Source of the DNA: Flagellimonas aurea
GTDB taxonomy: Bacteria > Bacteroidota > Bacteroidia > Flavobacteriales > Flavobacteriaceae
Direction of reading: 5' to 3'
NCBI RefSeq assembly: GCF_017313785.1
Contig: NZ_JAFLNL010000009.1
Span: 62,001-126,000, forward strand
DNA: 64,000 nucleotides
Positions within the stretch are counted from its first letter, which is position 1. Every line of letters begins with the position of its first letter. The notes under the pieces were generated by a model. It was not told where the DNA came from and searched no databases. It was given only the letters and a program-made list of their open reading frames with translations. This document shows positions 36,684-46,400 of this stretch, in pieces. Position numbers and translations under genes: made by a program.

Positions 36684-37586
36684 ATGAATTGGAAAAACGC
36701 ATTATTAATAGGATTGTTGGGCATATTGCCAGTATCGATCATGGCGCAGGCAAACATTTTGAATGCCAAGCTGCCCGAAGATATCGGTAAAAAAACCCAA
36801 GCTCAAATAGAGCAAGATGCAGATGAGCCTTTAGCATACGGTTATGTGGATGATAGGGATATCCTTTGGTCCAAGACTGTTTGGGAAATCATCGATCTTG
36901 ACGAGCGGGTTAACTTTCCATTGTATTACCCAACCGATACCATAGGTATTGGGGCGGACAGAAGGTCTTTATACCATGTTTTGATGAAAAATATCAGAAA
37001 CGGTAACCTTACCGAGGTATACGCAGACTCTTACTTTACCGAGAAGAGAAAGTTATCAGACCTTTCTGCAACCTTGCGCAAAGTGGATACTACAGACCTT
37101 GGATATGAACAATTGAACGCCGGTGAGCAAGTGTCCCCAGAGTTTATCAACAGAAGGGACCTTACTGCTGCTGATATTGAAGAATTCAGAATCAAAGGAA
37201 TGTGGTATTTCGATAAGCGCCAAGGTGAACTGAAGTATCGTTTATTGGGCATTGCACCTGTTGCTCCCGATGTGAACTTCATCGATGATGAATCTATGGG
37301 GGCAGGAGAGAACAAGGTAGAGTTATTCTGGGTTTGGTATCCAGCGGCACGTCAAATTTTGCACGATGCCAAGGTGTACAACCAGCAAAACTCCGCAAGA
37401 CCTATTTCTTTTGATATGTTGTTGAACGCGCGTCGATTCAACGGTGTGATCTATAAAGAAGAAAATGTTCACGAGGATCGTGAGATAAGCGATTACATTT
37501 TTGATAATGCCTTGTTCCAGCTCTTGGAAGCCCAAAGAATCAAAGAGGGCATACGAGATAGAGAGCAAGATATGTGGGCGTACTAA
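36684..37586 (+). CDS. gldN: Type IX secretion/gliding protein GldN
   Basis: A 300-residue periplasmic protein with a signal peptide cut after about residue 20 (VSIMAQ-ANILNAK). GldN (PorN) binds GldK to form the outer-membrane-associated ring. Family stretches include LAYGYVDDRDILWSKTVWEIIDLDERVNFPLYYPTD and AEIRQ-style tails ending KEGIRDREQDMWAY. The frame also has a GTG at 36678, two codons earlier; the ATG at 36684 gives the better-known N-terminus. A strong terminator follows at 37621-37649, so gldKLMN ends here; other T9SS genes lie outside the window. Confidence 0.95.
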   Translation: MNWKNALLIGLLGILPVSIMAQANILNAKLPEDIGKKTQAQIEQDADEPLAYGYVDDRDILWSKTVWEIIDLDERVNFPLYYPTDTIGIGADRRSLYHVLMKNIRNGNLTEVYADSYFTEKRKLSDLSATLRKVDTTDLGYEQLNAGEQVSPEFINRRDLTAADIEEFRIKGMWYFDKRQGELKYRLLGIAPVAPDVNFIDDESMGAGENKVELFWVWYPAARQILHDAKVYNQQNSARPISFDMLLNARRFNGVIYKEENVHEDREISDYIFDNALFQLLEAQRIKEGIRDREQDMWAY

Positions 37587-37620
37587 ACGTTCATAGAATA
37601 TTTCCAATTCAATACAGTAA

Positions 37621-37649
37621 AACGCCGCACCTAGTGCGGCGTTTTTTTT
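37621..37649 (+). terminator. Rho-independent terminator of gldKLMN
   Basis: AACGCCGCAC at 37621-37630 pairs with 37634-37643 around a three-base loop (CTA), followed directly by a run of T to 37649. It is 34 bases past gldN. Confidence 0.9.
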
Positions 37650-37704
37650 GTTTTAAAGTCAAATGAAAATGCCAAGGACTCGTTCAGTTGCTTAATTTTG
37701 TGGT

Positions 37705-38760
37705 ATGGTTGATTATTTAGTTGTAGGTCTGGGTTTGGCGGGAATCACTTTTTGTGAGGTTCTGGAGGAAAATAGAAAAACTTTCAAGGTAATCTCCGAT
37801 GACTCCCAACAGGCATCGCAAGTTGCCGGGGGCTTGTACAATCCAGTTATTTTGAAGCGGTTTACCATGGCGTGGAAGGCCAAACAACAGCTGTTGGACG
37901 CAAAACCATTTTATCAAAATTTAGAAAAAAAATTAGGGGTCATTATAGACAATGAGCTTCCAGTGCTTCGAAAATTCGCCTCTATTGAAGAGCAAAACCT
38001 ATGGTTCGAGGCATCCGACCGTCCAGATCTGGATTATTTTCTGTCCACTAAATTACACCCCAATAAAAATCCGGCCATTGATGCTCCGCATGGCTTCGGA
38101 GAAGTAAAATATACGGGTAGAATTGATACTGCCGCTTTGGTGAGGTCGTACAGCAGTTATCTCAAGAATCGTGATTTGCTTTTAGAAGAGTCTCTGGATT
38201 TTGATGCAATTTCAATTACAAACGAAACCGTATCGTACAAGAATCAAACGGCAAAGAATCTCGTGTTCGCCTGTGGTTTTGGACTCAAACAGGACCCATA
38301 TTTTGGATATTTGCCTTTGAATGGGACAAAAGGGGAACTATTGGTGATTCATGCCCCGGAATATCGAGAGAACAACGTTATAAAATCTTCCGTTTTTACC
38401 ATTCCCATGGAAAATGACAGATATTTGGTCGGCGCTACCTACAAGTGGAAGGACAAGACCAATCTACCAACAGAAGAATCCAAAAATGAGCTTTTGGAAA
38501 AGTTGACAACCTTTTTAAAGTGTGATTTTGAGGTTGTAGACCACGTGGCCGGTATTAGACCAACGGTTGTAGATCGTAGGCCATTGGTGGGAAGGCATCC
38601 AGAGCATAAAAACCTTTATGTGTTGAACGGTTTTGGTTCGAGAGGGGTAATGATCGGACCGTACGCTTCCAAACAACTTTTCGATTACATAGAAAAAGAA
38701 TCCGAGCTCGACCCAGAAATGGATATTCAAAGATTTACTAAAAAATACTACTCAAAATAG
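37705..38760 (+). CDS. FAD-dependent oxidoreductase of the DAO family
   Basis: A 351-residue flavoprotein. The N-terminal dinucleotide-binding motif GLGLAG (residues 8-13) in YLVVGLGLAGITFCEVLEE and the C-terminal GIRPTVVDRRPLVGRH, LNGFGSRGVMIGPYASKQLFDY are those of the D-amino-acid oxidase/glycine oxidase superfamily, soluble enzymes that oxidize amines or deaminate amino acids. No covalent-FAD His/Cys motif is clear. The substrate cannot be told. It ends two bases from the stop of the convergent DUF983 gene with no terminator between them. A TAATTTTG box at 37693-37700 ends only four bases before the ATG, so it may or may not be its -7 element. Confidence 0.82.
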   Translation: MVDYLVVGLGLAGITFCEVLEENRKTFKVISDDSQQASQVAGGLYNPVILKRFTMAWKAKQQLLDAKPFYQNLEKKLGVIIDNELPVLRKFASIEEQNLWFEASDRPDLDYFLSTKLHPNKNPAIDAPHGFGEVKYTGRIDTAALVRSYSSYLKNRDLLLEESLDFDAISITNETVSYKNQTAKNLVFACGFGLKQDPYFGYLPLNGTKGELLVIHAPEYRENNVIKSSVFTIPMENDRYLVGATYKWKDKTNLPTEESKNELLEKLTTFLKCDFEVVDHVAGIRPTVVDRRPLVGRHPEHKNLYVLNGFGSRGVMIGPYASKQLFDYIEKESELDPEMDIQRFTKKYYSK

Positions 38761-38762
38761 CT

Positions 38763-39158
38763 TTATACAGTTTCGTGCTTTTTAACAGAGGTTGCATCGT
38801 ACTTCACAAAAAGATTGATCCAAATATTTCTGGAGAGTCTAATTATGACCGGCATAAAAACCACTAAAGTCCCCACTATGGCAATAAAAGTCGTCGGTAA
38901 TGAAGCGTCCAGGAACAAGAATGAGATCACAAAGGCTGCTACGGCAAAAGCAATGCCGACAGCATAGCTGACATACATCGCCCCATAAAAAAATGAAGGC
39001 TCAATCTTGTATTTTAAACCGCAATGTGAACACCTTTCGTTCATACTGAAGATTTTGGAAAGAGCATAGGGGTTGGATTTCTCATACATGCTCTCTTCTT
39101 GGCACCTTGGACAGTTTCCTGTTAAAATGCTGTACATTTTGGTTCCTTTTTTTAACAT
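38763..39158 (-). CDS. DUF983 membrane protein
   Basis: A 131-residue protein with a zinc-ribbon-like N-terminal part (NCPRCQEESMY, then RCSHCGLKYKIEPSFFYGAMY) and two C-terminal membrane helices (about 62-83 and 90-108). DUF983 proteins are widespread and uncharacterized; the two CxxC pairs probably bind zinc. The frame runs on to a TTG at 39194, but the ATG at 39158 gives the normal family start (MLKKGTKMYSIL) and lies just after a TACTTTTG box. It is convergent with the FAD oxidoreductase. Confidence 0.82.
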   Translation of the reverse strand: MLKKGTKMYSILTGNCPRCQEESMYEKSNPYALSKIFSMNERCSHCGLKYKIEPSFFYGAMYVSYAVGIAFAVAAFVISFLFLDASLPTTFIAIVGTLVVFMPVIIRLSRNIWINLFVKYDATSVKKHETV

Positions 39159-39174
39159 TTGCACGGCTTTTGTA

Positions 39175-39182
39175 CAAAAGTA
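39175..39182 (-). promoter_or_regulatory. -7 box TACTTTTG before the DUF983 gene
   Basis: Minus-strand TACTTTTG, an exact TAnnTTTG, lies 16 bases before the ATG at 39158. It also rules against translation from the TTG at 39194, which would precede the transcript start. Confidence 0.5.
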
Positions 39183-39223
39183 TACATTCGCCAATTAATG
39201 TTTTGTAATCAAGGTCACATATA

Positions 39224-41137
39224 ATGCTAAATATTCATAATCTATCCGTAGCCTTTGGAGGGGAATATCTGTTCGAGGAAATATCTTTTCGTCTCAATGG
39301 GGGCGACAGGGTAGGGCTTATCGGAAAGAACGGTGCCGGAAAATCAACCATGCTCAAACTCTTGTCCAAGGAAATGTCCTTGGACGAAGGTGCCATAGCA
39401 ACCGAAAAAAACATCAAAATTGGGTTTCTAAAACAGGATATCGATTTTGAGGAAGGTAGAACAGTACTGGAAGAATCCTATCAGGCATTTTCGGAGATCA
39501 AAGAGATGGAGCTGAAGTTGGACGAGATCAATACGGCATTGGCCGAACGCACGGATTATGAAAGCGAAGGCTATCACCAATTAATGGTAGATCTTAACGA
39601 TGTTACCCATCGATATGAAATATTGGGCGGGTACAACTATCAGGGAGATACGGAAAAGGTGCTTCTTGGGCTAGGTTTTAAGCGGGAAGACTTCAACAAG
39701 CTCACCGATACATTTTCCGGTGGGTGGCGTATGCGAATCGAACTTGCCAAATTGTTGCTCCAAAGCAATGATGTACTCCTGCTCGATGAGCCAACGAACC
39801 ACTTGGATATTGAGTCCATCATCTGGCTGGAACAATTTTTAAGGAACTTTACCGGAGCAGTAGTGATCGTTTCCCACGATAAAATGTTTCTGGATAATGT
39901 GACCAACCGAACCATTGAGATTTCTTTGGGCAGGATATATGATTACAGTAAGCCCTATTCACAATTTTTGGTACATCGCAAGGAAATCAAGGAACAACAA
40001 TTGAGCGCCCAGAAAAACCAGGAAAAACAAATTCAGCAGACCGAAAGGTTGATAGAAAAGTTTAGGGCCAAGTCCAGTAAGGCTTCCATGGCGCAATCCT
40101 TGATCAAGAAGCTGGATAAAATGGAGCGAATCGAAGTGGATGAAGAGGATAACAGCGTAATGAACTTGCGATTCCCTGTTTCCATAAATCCTGGTAAAGT
40201 AATCGCCGAATTAGATGGTGTTTCAAAAAGCTACGGTTCTAAAAGAGTATTAAAGGATATTGACCTTTTGGTGGAAAGGGGGAGCAAAACAGCATTTGTC
40301 GGCCAAAACGGACAGGGCAAGACCACTTTGGCCAAGATTATGGTCGGGGAGCTCGATTATCAGGGAAATCTAAAAATCGGACACAACGTGCAGCTAGGGT
40401 ATTTTGCCCAGAACCAAGCTGAGTATCTGGATGGCAGCAAAACTATTTTGGATACCATGATAGATGCGGCCAACGAGAGCAATCGGAGTAAAGTAAGGGA
40501 CATCCTTGGCTCATTTTTGTTCAGGGGCGATGATGTGGACAAGTATGTAAAAGTGTTGTCAGGAGGTGAAAGGAATCGCTTGGCATTGGCAAAGATGTTG
40601 TTGCAGCCCTTTAATGTGCTGGTAATGGATGAACCTACCAACCACTTGGACATAAAATCCAAGAATGTACTGAAACAAGCTTTGCAAAGTTTTGAAGGTA
40701 CACTGATATTGGTGTCCCACGACCGTGATTTTCTTCAGGGATTGACGGATAGGGTTTACGAATTCAAGGAAGGGGGGATTAAGGAGTATTTGGGCGATAT
40801 CGATTTTTACTTGGAACAGCGTAAAATGGATGATTTCCGAAGTGTTGAAAAAGGAGATCAAAAGAAAGAGGAAAAAACTCAGGAAAAATCAAAGGAAAGT
40901 GACTACCATACCCAGAAGAAACAAAAGTCATTGAAGAATCGACTCAGCGGAGTAGAGAAGAGAATCTCGCAATTGGAAAAGGAAATTGCGAATATTGACC
41001 ATGACCTTCTTATGGATTACGATACTACCATTGCCAAGCCTAACTTTTTTGACAAGTACGAAGGGAAAAAGAAGGAATTGGAAGGCCTTATGGAAGATTG
41101 GGAAACCCTCTCGCATGAACTAGAAGCATTGGATTAA
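39224..41137 (+). CDS. ABC-F family ribosome-associated ATPase
   Basis: A 637-residue cytoplasmic protein with two ABC ATPase domains and no membrane part. First domain: Walker A GKNGAGKS at 34-41, signature SGGWRMRIELAK, Walker B LLLDEPTNHLDIE. Second: Walker A GQNGQGKT, signature LSGGERNRLALAKM, Walker B VMDEPTNHLDIK. The inter-domain P-site linker (about 240-320) is charged and helical, and a C-terminal coiled coil (about 545-637) follows a Lys/Glu-rich hinge. ABC-F proteins bind the ribosomal E site and ease stalled translation; by architecture this is closest to the Uup/YbiT-like housekeeping type, and antibiotic resistance is not implied. Confidence 0.9.
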   Translation: MLNIHNLSVAFGGEYLFEEISFRLNGGDRVGLIGKNGAGKSTMLKLLSKEMSLDEGAIATEKNIKIGFLKQDIDFEEGRTVLEESYQAFSEIKEMELKLDEINTALAERTDYESEGYHQLMVDLNDVTHRYEILGGYNYQGDTEKVLLGLGFKREDFNKLTDTFSGGWRMRIELAKLLLQSNDVLLLDEPTNHLDIESIIWLEQFLRNFTGAVVIVSHDKMFLDNVTNRTIEISLGRIYDYSKPYSQFLVHRKEIKEQQLSAQKNQEKQIQQTERLIEKFRAKSSKASMAQSLIKKLDKMERIEVDEEDNSVMNLRFPVSINPGKVIAELDGVSKSYGSKRVLKDIDLLVERGSKTAFVGQNGQGKTTLAKIMVGELDYQGNLKIGHNVQLGYFAQNQAEYLDGSKTILDTMIDAANESNRSKVRDILGSFLFRGDDVDKYVKVLSGGERNRLALAKMLLQPFNVLVMDEPTNHLDIKSKNVLKQALQSFEGTLILVSHDRDFLQGLTDRVYEFKEGGIKEYLGDIDFYLEQRKMDDFRSVEKGDQKKEEKTQEKSKESDYHTQKKQKSLKNRLSGVEKRISQLEKEIANIDHDLLMDYDTTIAKPNFFDKYEGKKKELEGLMEDWETLSHELEALD

Positions 41138-41272
41138 GAGAAATCACCACTTTCTTACAACGTTTTTTCGCGAATTCACAACATATAGCTGTTAGTTTAT
41201 CGATAAAACTTGTAAGATGTTTCTCATTTTTATTATTTTGTATGTAAATTTCCTACAGCTAAATAAGAAATA

Positions 41273-42160
41273 ATGCTTCGTATTACGATTTTTCTCTTTT
41301 GTTTGATGTCCTCAGCCGGCATATCGTTGGCCAATGGACAGGTTTCCCCCAAGGAAAAATCTGCATTGGTGGACCTTTACAACAGTACCAATGGCAAGGA
41401 ATGGAACTCATCTTGGGATTTAAATGCTCCTGTCAACACTTGGAAAGGTGTGGAAATCAATCAGGGACATGTGGTTGGGCTTACCTTATTTATGAACAAT
41501 TTAAATGGTACCCTGCCCGAAAGTTTGGGCGACCTTAAGCATATTTCCACTTTAAACTTGGCCTTTAACCAAATTACAGGTGTACTTCCCAAAGATTTGG
41601 TCAAGTTGGAGAAGCTCAAAACGTTGCGTTTGGAGATGAATAGAATCAAAGGAGAAATTCCTGAAGGGGTAGGGCATCTTAAACAGTTGGAAATTTTTTC
41701 CATGTTCAATAATTTTTTAACGGGAACTATACCTGAAAGTTTTGGAGAGCTTAAAAATTTGAAGGAACTCAATTTGTCCAGTAATAATCTAAAGGGAGAT
41801 ATACCCAAATCCATTGGTAACCTTTCAAACTTGGAGGCTTTGGGCCTTTTTGAGAACAAATTGGAGGGACAGATACCTGCGGAAATTGGGAATTTGGTCC
41901 AACTGAAAGAGCTGGTTTTGTCCAACAACCAACTGGGTGGCGAGATTCCGGCCGAATTCGGACAATTGGCTAGTTTAAAAATATTACAACTTCAAAACAA
42001 TAGGTTCAATTCTTTAAATGTCCTGCATGGGATGGACTCCGACCAGTTTTTGGTTTTTGACTCAGATGATAAGACTTTGAATCCGAAATTCAATGAAATT
42101 AAAATAGACCGTACTCGAATGGCAGATACCAAATTCGAGGACGAAAACGAAAACGAGTAG
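41273..42160 (+). CDS. Secreted leucine-rich-repeat protein (plant-type LRR)
   Basis: A 295-residue protein with a signal peptide (about 1-21, ISLANG-QV). An N-terminal cap (KSALVDLYNSTNGKEWNSSWDLNAPVNTWKGVEI area) is followed by six to seven 24-residue repeats of the plant-like class, for instance LKELNLSSNNLKGDIPKSIG and LEALGLFENKLEGQIPAEIG. The tail (about 255-295) is charged and has no sorting domain that I recognise. Such LRR proteins of Bacteroidota are exported and bind proteins or glycans; ligand unknown. It is a single-gene unit with a terminator at 42188-42217. Confidence 0.85.
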   Translation: MLRITIFLFCLMSSAGISLANGQVSPKEKSALVDLYNSTNGKEWNSSWDLNAPVNTWKGVEINQGHVVGLTLFMNNLNGTLPESLGDLKHISTLNLAFNQITGVLPKDLVKLEKLKTLRLEMNRIKGEIPEGVGHLKQLEIFSMFNNFLTGTIPESFGELKNLKELNLSSNNLKGDIPKSIGNLSNLEALGLFENKLEGQIPAEIGNLVQLKELVLSNNQLGGEIPAEFGQLASLKILQLQNNRFNSLNVLHGMDSDQFLVFDSDDKTLNPKFNEIKIDRTRMADTKFEDENENE

Positions 42161-42187
42161 TTAGTATTACTTTAGTTTGTTTGGTTT

Positions 42188-42217
42188 GGGGATACAGGCG
42201 TGTATCCCCTTTTTTTT
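42188..42217 (+). terminator. Rho-independent terminator after the LRR gene
   Basis: GGGGATACA at 42188-42196 pairs perfectly with 42201-42209 around GGCG and is followed by eight T residues. Confidence 0.9.
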
Positions 42218-42276
42218 GTGACAAAATTTTCGATAGATTTTATGAAATATTTAACCATTGTAAAAAATGTAGGGGA

Positions 42277-42284
42277 TAGATTTG
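42277..42284 (+). promoter_or_regulatory. Promoter -7 box TAGATTTG of the RND efflux operon
   Basis: TAGATTTG matches TAnnTTTG; a TTG at 42258-42260 lies 16 bases upstream as a possible -33 element. The start codon is 23 bases downstream at 42307. Confidence 0.5.
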
Positions 42285-42306
42285 CACCGACTAAACCAAC
42301 TAGCGC

Positions 42307-43428
42307 ATGCGAAAGCTAATAATATCGGCTGTTCTTGGAGGTATAATTATTTTTGCCTCCCTATATTTTGCCGGCTTGATTGCCGACAGCAAAGAAAATA
42401 AAAGACCGCCATCACAAAAAATAGTAAAGACAGTCTTTGTGGATACAGTTCAGAATACCACTGTACCTATAATGGTTCCCGCAAATGGAAATCTTCAAGC
42501 CAAAAAGAGAGTCGAACTTTACTCCGAAGTACAGGGCGTTTTTAGGCCGGGAAGCAAATTGTTCCGGACTGGGCAGGAATATGCAGCTGGCCAAACACTT
42601 ATCAGAATAGACGCTAGCGAGTACTATGCCACTGTGCAATCCGCCAAAAGTAATCTGTATAATTTGCTTACTTCCATAATGCCGGACCTTAGACTGGATT
42701 ATCCAGAGATCTACCCTAAATGGCAGCAATATCTCAACGAATTCGATTTGGAGAAGACCACACCGGAACTTCCCAAATTGGATTCCGAAAAAGAAAAGTT
42801 TTTTATAACTGGAAGGGAAATCATCACAACATACTACAATGTCAAGAATTTGGAACAGCGTTTGTCCAAATATACCATAACAGCCCCATTTACAGGAGTA
42901 TTGACCGAGGCTTTGGTCACTGAAGGAACTTTGGTGAGATCGGGACAAAAACTAGGCGAGTTTATTGATACTGGATTATATGAATTGGGAGTATCCGTAA
43001 GCAAAACCTACGGGGATTTCTTAAGAGTGGGCCGTAAGGTAGAACTCAGTAATTTAGAAAAGACCCAGACCTACATGGGCGAAGTGACACGGGTAAATAG
43101 TAGGGTCGACCAAAATTCCCAGACCATAATGGTCTACATAGAGGTCAAAGGTGATAATTTGAAAGAAGGCCAATATCTCGAGGCCAATCTCGAGGCCAAG
43201 GAAGAACCAAATGCCATTGAGATCGATAGATCACTGTTATTGGAAAACAACCAAATTTTTGTGGTACGGGACTCCATTTTGGACCTAATGGATGTTAATC
43301 CTGTGTTTTTTACGGACAAGACCGTTGTGCTCAAGAATGTTCCTGATGGCCAAGTAATCGTGGCCAAACCAATGACTGGTGCCTATGCCGGTATGTTGGT
43401 GCGCACTTTTGACGAAAGTAAATCATAA
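42307..43428 (+). CDS. RND efflux periplasmic adaptor (membrane-fusion protein)
   Basis: A 373-residue adaptor with an N-terminal membrane helix (about 5-26) and the usual lipoyl/barrel-sandwich, hairpin and beta-barrel domains (VPANGNLQAKKRVELYSEVQGVF at the start of the mature part; KYTITAPFTGVLTEALVTEGTLVRSGQ midway). It would link the inner-membrane pump encoded 11 bases downstream with the TolC-type channel. It lacks the HMBD seen in the CusB-type adaptor, which fits a drug or hydrophobic-compound system. Substrate unknown. Confidence 0.9.
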   Translation: MRKLIISAVLGGIIIFASLYFAGLIADSKENKRPPSQKIVKTVFVDTVQNTTVPIMVPANGNLQAKKRVELYSEVQGVFRPGSKLFRTGQEYAAGQTLIRIDASEYYATVQSAKSNLYNLLTSIMPDLRLDYPEIYPKWQQYLNEFDLEKTTPELPKLDSEKEKFFITGREIITTYYNVKNLEQRLSKYTITAPFTGVLTEALVTEGTLVRSGQKLGEFIDTGLYELGVSVSKTYGDFLRVGRKVELSNLEKTQTYMGEVTRVNSRVDQNSQTIMVYIEVKGDNLKEGQYLEANLEAKEEPNAIEIDRSLLLENNQIFVVRDSILDLMDVNPVFFTDKTVVLKNVPDGQVIVAKPMTGAYAGMLVRTFDESKS

Positions 43429-43439
43429 AAACCCCCGCC

Positions 43440-46400
43440 ATGAGAAATCTCATCTCGTATTTTATTAAATACCACATGGCAGTCAATGTCTTTATTTTGG
43501 CATTTTTTGTTTTTGGGGTCGTAGGGATTCTTTCCTTAAAATCATCATTTTTTCCACTCAACGAAGCTAGGAACATTACCATTACCATTGCTTACCCAGG
43601 CGCGTCTCCACAAGAAATAGAGGAGGGGATTGTCCTCAAAATAGAGGATAACCTAAAAGGACTCGAAGGAGTGGAGCGGGTAACTTCCACTTCAAGGGAG
43701 AACAGTGGTACGATCAATGTGGAGATCGAGAAGGAAAGAAATGTGGATTTCATGCTCTTGGAGGTGAAAAATGCTGTGGACCGGGTACCTACCTTCCCAA
43801 CCGGTATGGAACCTTTAATTGTTGCAAAGCAAGAACCTGTAAGGCCTACCATTAGTTTTGCCGTAAGCGGAAAAGATATTCCATTGGCGACACTGAAGCA
43901 AATTGCACGTCAGATCGAGAACGATTTACGCGCCATTGATGGGATATCCCAAATACAAATCGACGGCTATCCGGACGAAGAAATTGAGATTGCCGTAGAT
44001 GAAAACAGTCTTTTAGCGTACAATCTATCTTTTACAGATGTTGCCCAAGCTGTTTCCAATGCCAATATTTTGGTAACGGGAGGGAACATTAAGACCGTGA
44101 CCGAAGAATACCTGATCAGGGCCAACAATCGTTCCTATTATGGTGATGAACTTTCCAATATCGTAATCCGGGGCGATGCTGCTGGACGTGCAGTGCGTTT
44201 AAGGGATGTTGCCGTTATTCGGGATAGATTTTCCGAAACGCCCAATGCTTCATATTTTAATGGTGAACTTGCCGTAAATGTTACCATAACAAGTACCAAT
44301 ACAGAAGACCTCATGGGCTCTGCTGAAAACGTCCGACAATATATCGGCGATTTCAACGAAAAATATACCAATGTTAGGTTGGATGTAATCGATGACCGTT
44401 CCACCACCTTGACCCAACGGACTGAACTCTTGACCGAGAACGCCATTGTGGGGATGATTTTGGTATTGGTGTTCCTATCCCTCTTCTTGAATACAAGATT
44501 GGCATTTTGGGTAGCCTTCGGACTCCCGATTGCATTTTTGGGAATGTTTGTTTTTGCCCCCATGTTCAATGTCACCATCAATGTACTATCCCTTTTCGGG
44601 ATGATTATTGTAATCGGTATTCTGGTGGATGATGGAATCGTGATCGCAGAGAATATCTATCAACATTACGAAGATGGAAAATCACCCGTGCAAGCCGCCT
44701 TGGATGGGACCATGGAGGTGATACCACCCATTATTTCGGCTATCATCACCACCATATTGGCATTTTCTATTTTCTTGTTCCTTGATAGTAGAATTGGGGA
44801 ATTCTTTAGTGAGGTTTCTGTTATAGTGATTCTCACTTTGGTAGTTTCCTTGGTAGAAGCGTTGATTATATTGCCCGCTCACTTGGCACATTCAAAAGCC
44901 TTACACCCACAAAGTGATAAACCCAAAACAGGCATTGCCAAGGTATTTGCCGAGCTACGCGTCATCAACAAGATAGGGGACAGGATTATGAACTATATGC
45001 GTGATAAGTGGTACAGCCCGGCCCTCCATTTTATGCTGAACTACAAGTTTTTGACCTTTGCCCTTTTCTTTATGGCTTTGGTCTTAACGCTGGGCTCCAT
45101 TGGAGGGGGAATTATCCGAACCGCATTTTTTCCAAGAATTGCCAGTGATCAGGTCTCCATAGACCTTACTATGCCTAACGGCACCAATGAAAAGGTGACC
45201 GATTCCATTATCAGTCTTATTCAAGAAAAGGCACATATCGTAAACCAAGAATTGACAGATGAATATTTGCAGGGCATGGACAAAATGCTTTTTGTGAATA
45301 TGATAAAAAACCTTGGCCCAGGTTCATCCACGGCAACATTGGAAATCAACCTGCTGCCCGGAGAGGAAAGACCGGATGGCATACGTGCCGATATGGTGAC
45401 CACAAGACTTCGTGAGCTCGTAGGCCCGGTAATTGGAGTGGAAAGCTTGATTTATGGTTCAGGAGGTAACTTTGGGGGCAATCCTGTATCAGTTTCCTTG
45501 TTGGGTAACAATATTGAAGAGCTAAAGGCGGCCAAAATGGAGCTTAAACAAGCTATGGAAGCCAATTCCAATCTAAAGGACGTAACGGATAATGACCCGG
45601 CCGGAATCAAAGAGATACGATTGCAGCTCAAGGAAAACGCCTATTCGCTCGGGTTAGACCTTCGTACGGTAATGAACCAGGTTCGTGGCGGATTCTTCGG
45701 CGCGCAGGCGCAGCGTTTCCAAAGGGGACAGGATGAAATAAGGGTTTGGGTACGATATGACAGGGAGAACAGATCATCAATTTCCGATTTGGACGAGATG
45801 CGAATCTTGGCCCCAAGCGGTGACCGTATTCCATTAAAGGAAATAGCTACGTATACCATTGAAAGAGGAGATGTGGCCATCAACCACTTGGAAGGTAGAA
45901 GGGAAATTCAGGTATCTTCCGATTTAACGGACCCCGAGACCACCAGTGGAACAGATGCCATGTTGTGGATACGTAACGAGGTATTGCCCGATATTCTGGC
46001 AAAATATCCAACCATAAGCCCATCTTATGAAGGACAGAACAGGGAGGCTAACAAACTAATTGGTTCACTTGGATTTGTGGGTCCAATTGTATTGTTCCTC
46101 ATTTTTATAACCATAGCCTTCACCTTTAGAAGTATTAGTCAGCCTTTATTGTTGATTTTTATGGTGCCCTTTAGTTTAACGGCGGTTGCTTGGGGACATT
46201 GGTTACATGGCTTTCCGATCAATATTCTTTCCATGTTGGGAATTATCGCACTGATCGGTATTATGGTAAACGATGGATTGGTGCTCATTGGCAAGTTCAA
46301 TATTAATCTGAGAAATGGAATGAAGTTCGATGAAGCCATTTATGAAGCTGGTCGTTCACGTTTTAGGGCCATCTTCTTGACATCGGTAACCACTATTGCC

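Noticed and set aside
37693..37700. TAATTTTG as the promoter of the FAD oxidoreductase
   Set aside because: It fits TAnnTTTG but ends only four bases before the ATG and has no -33 element, so it would place the start at or inside the coding region.
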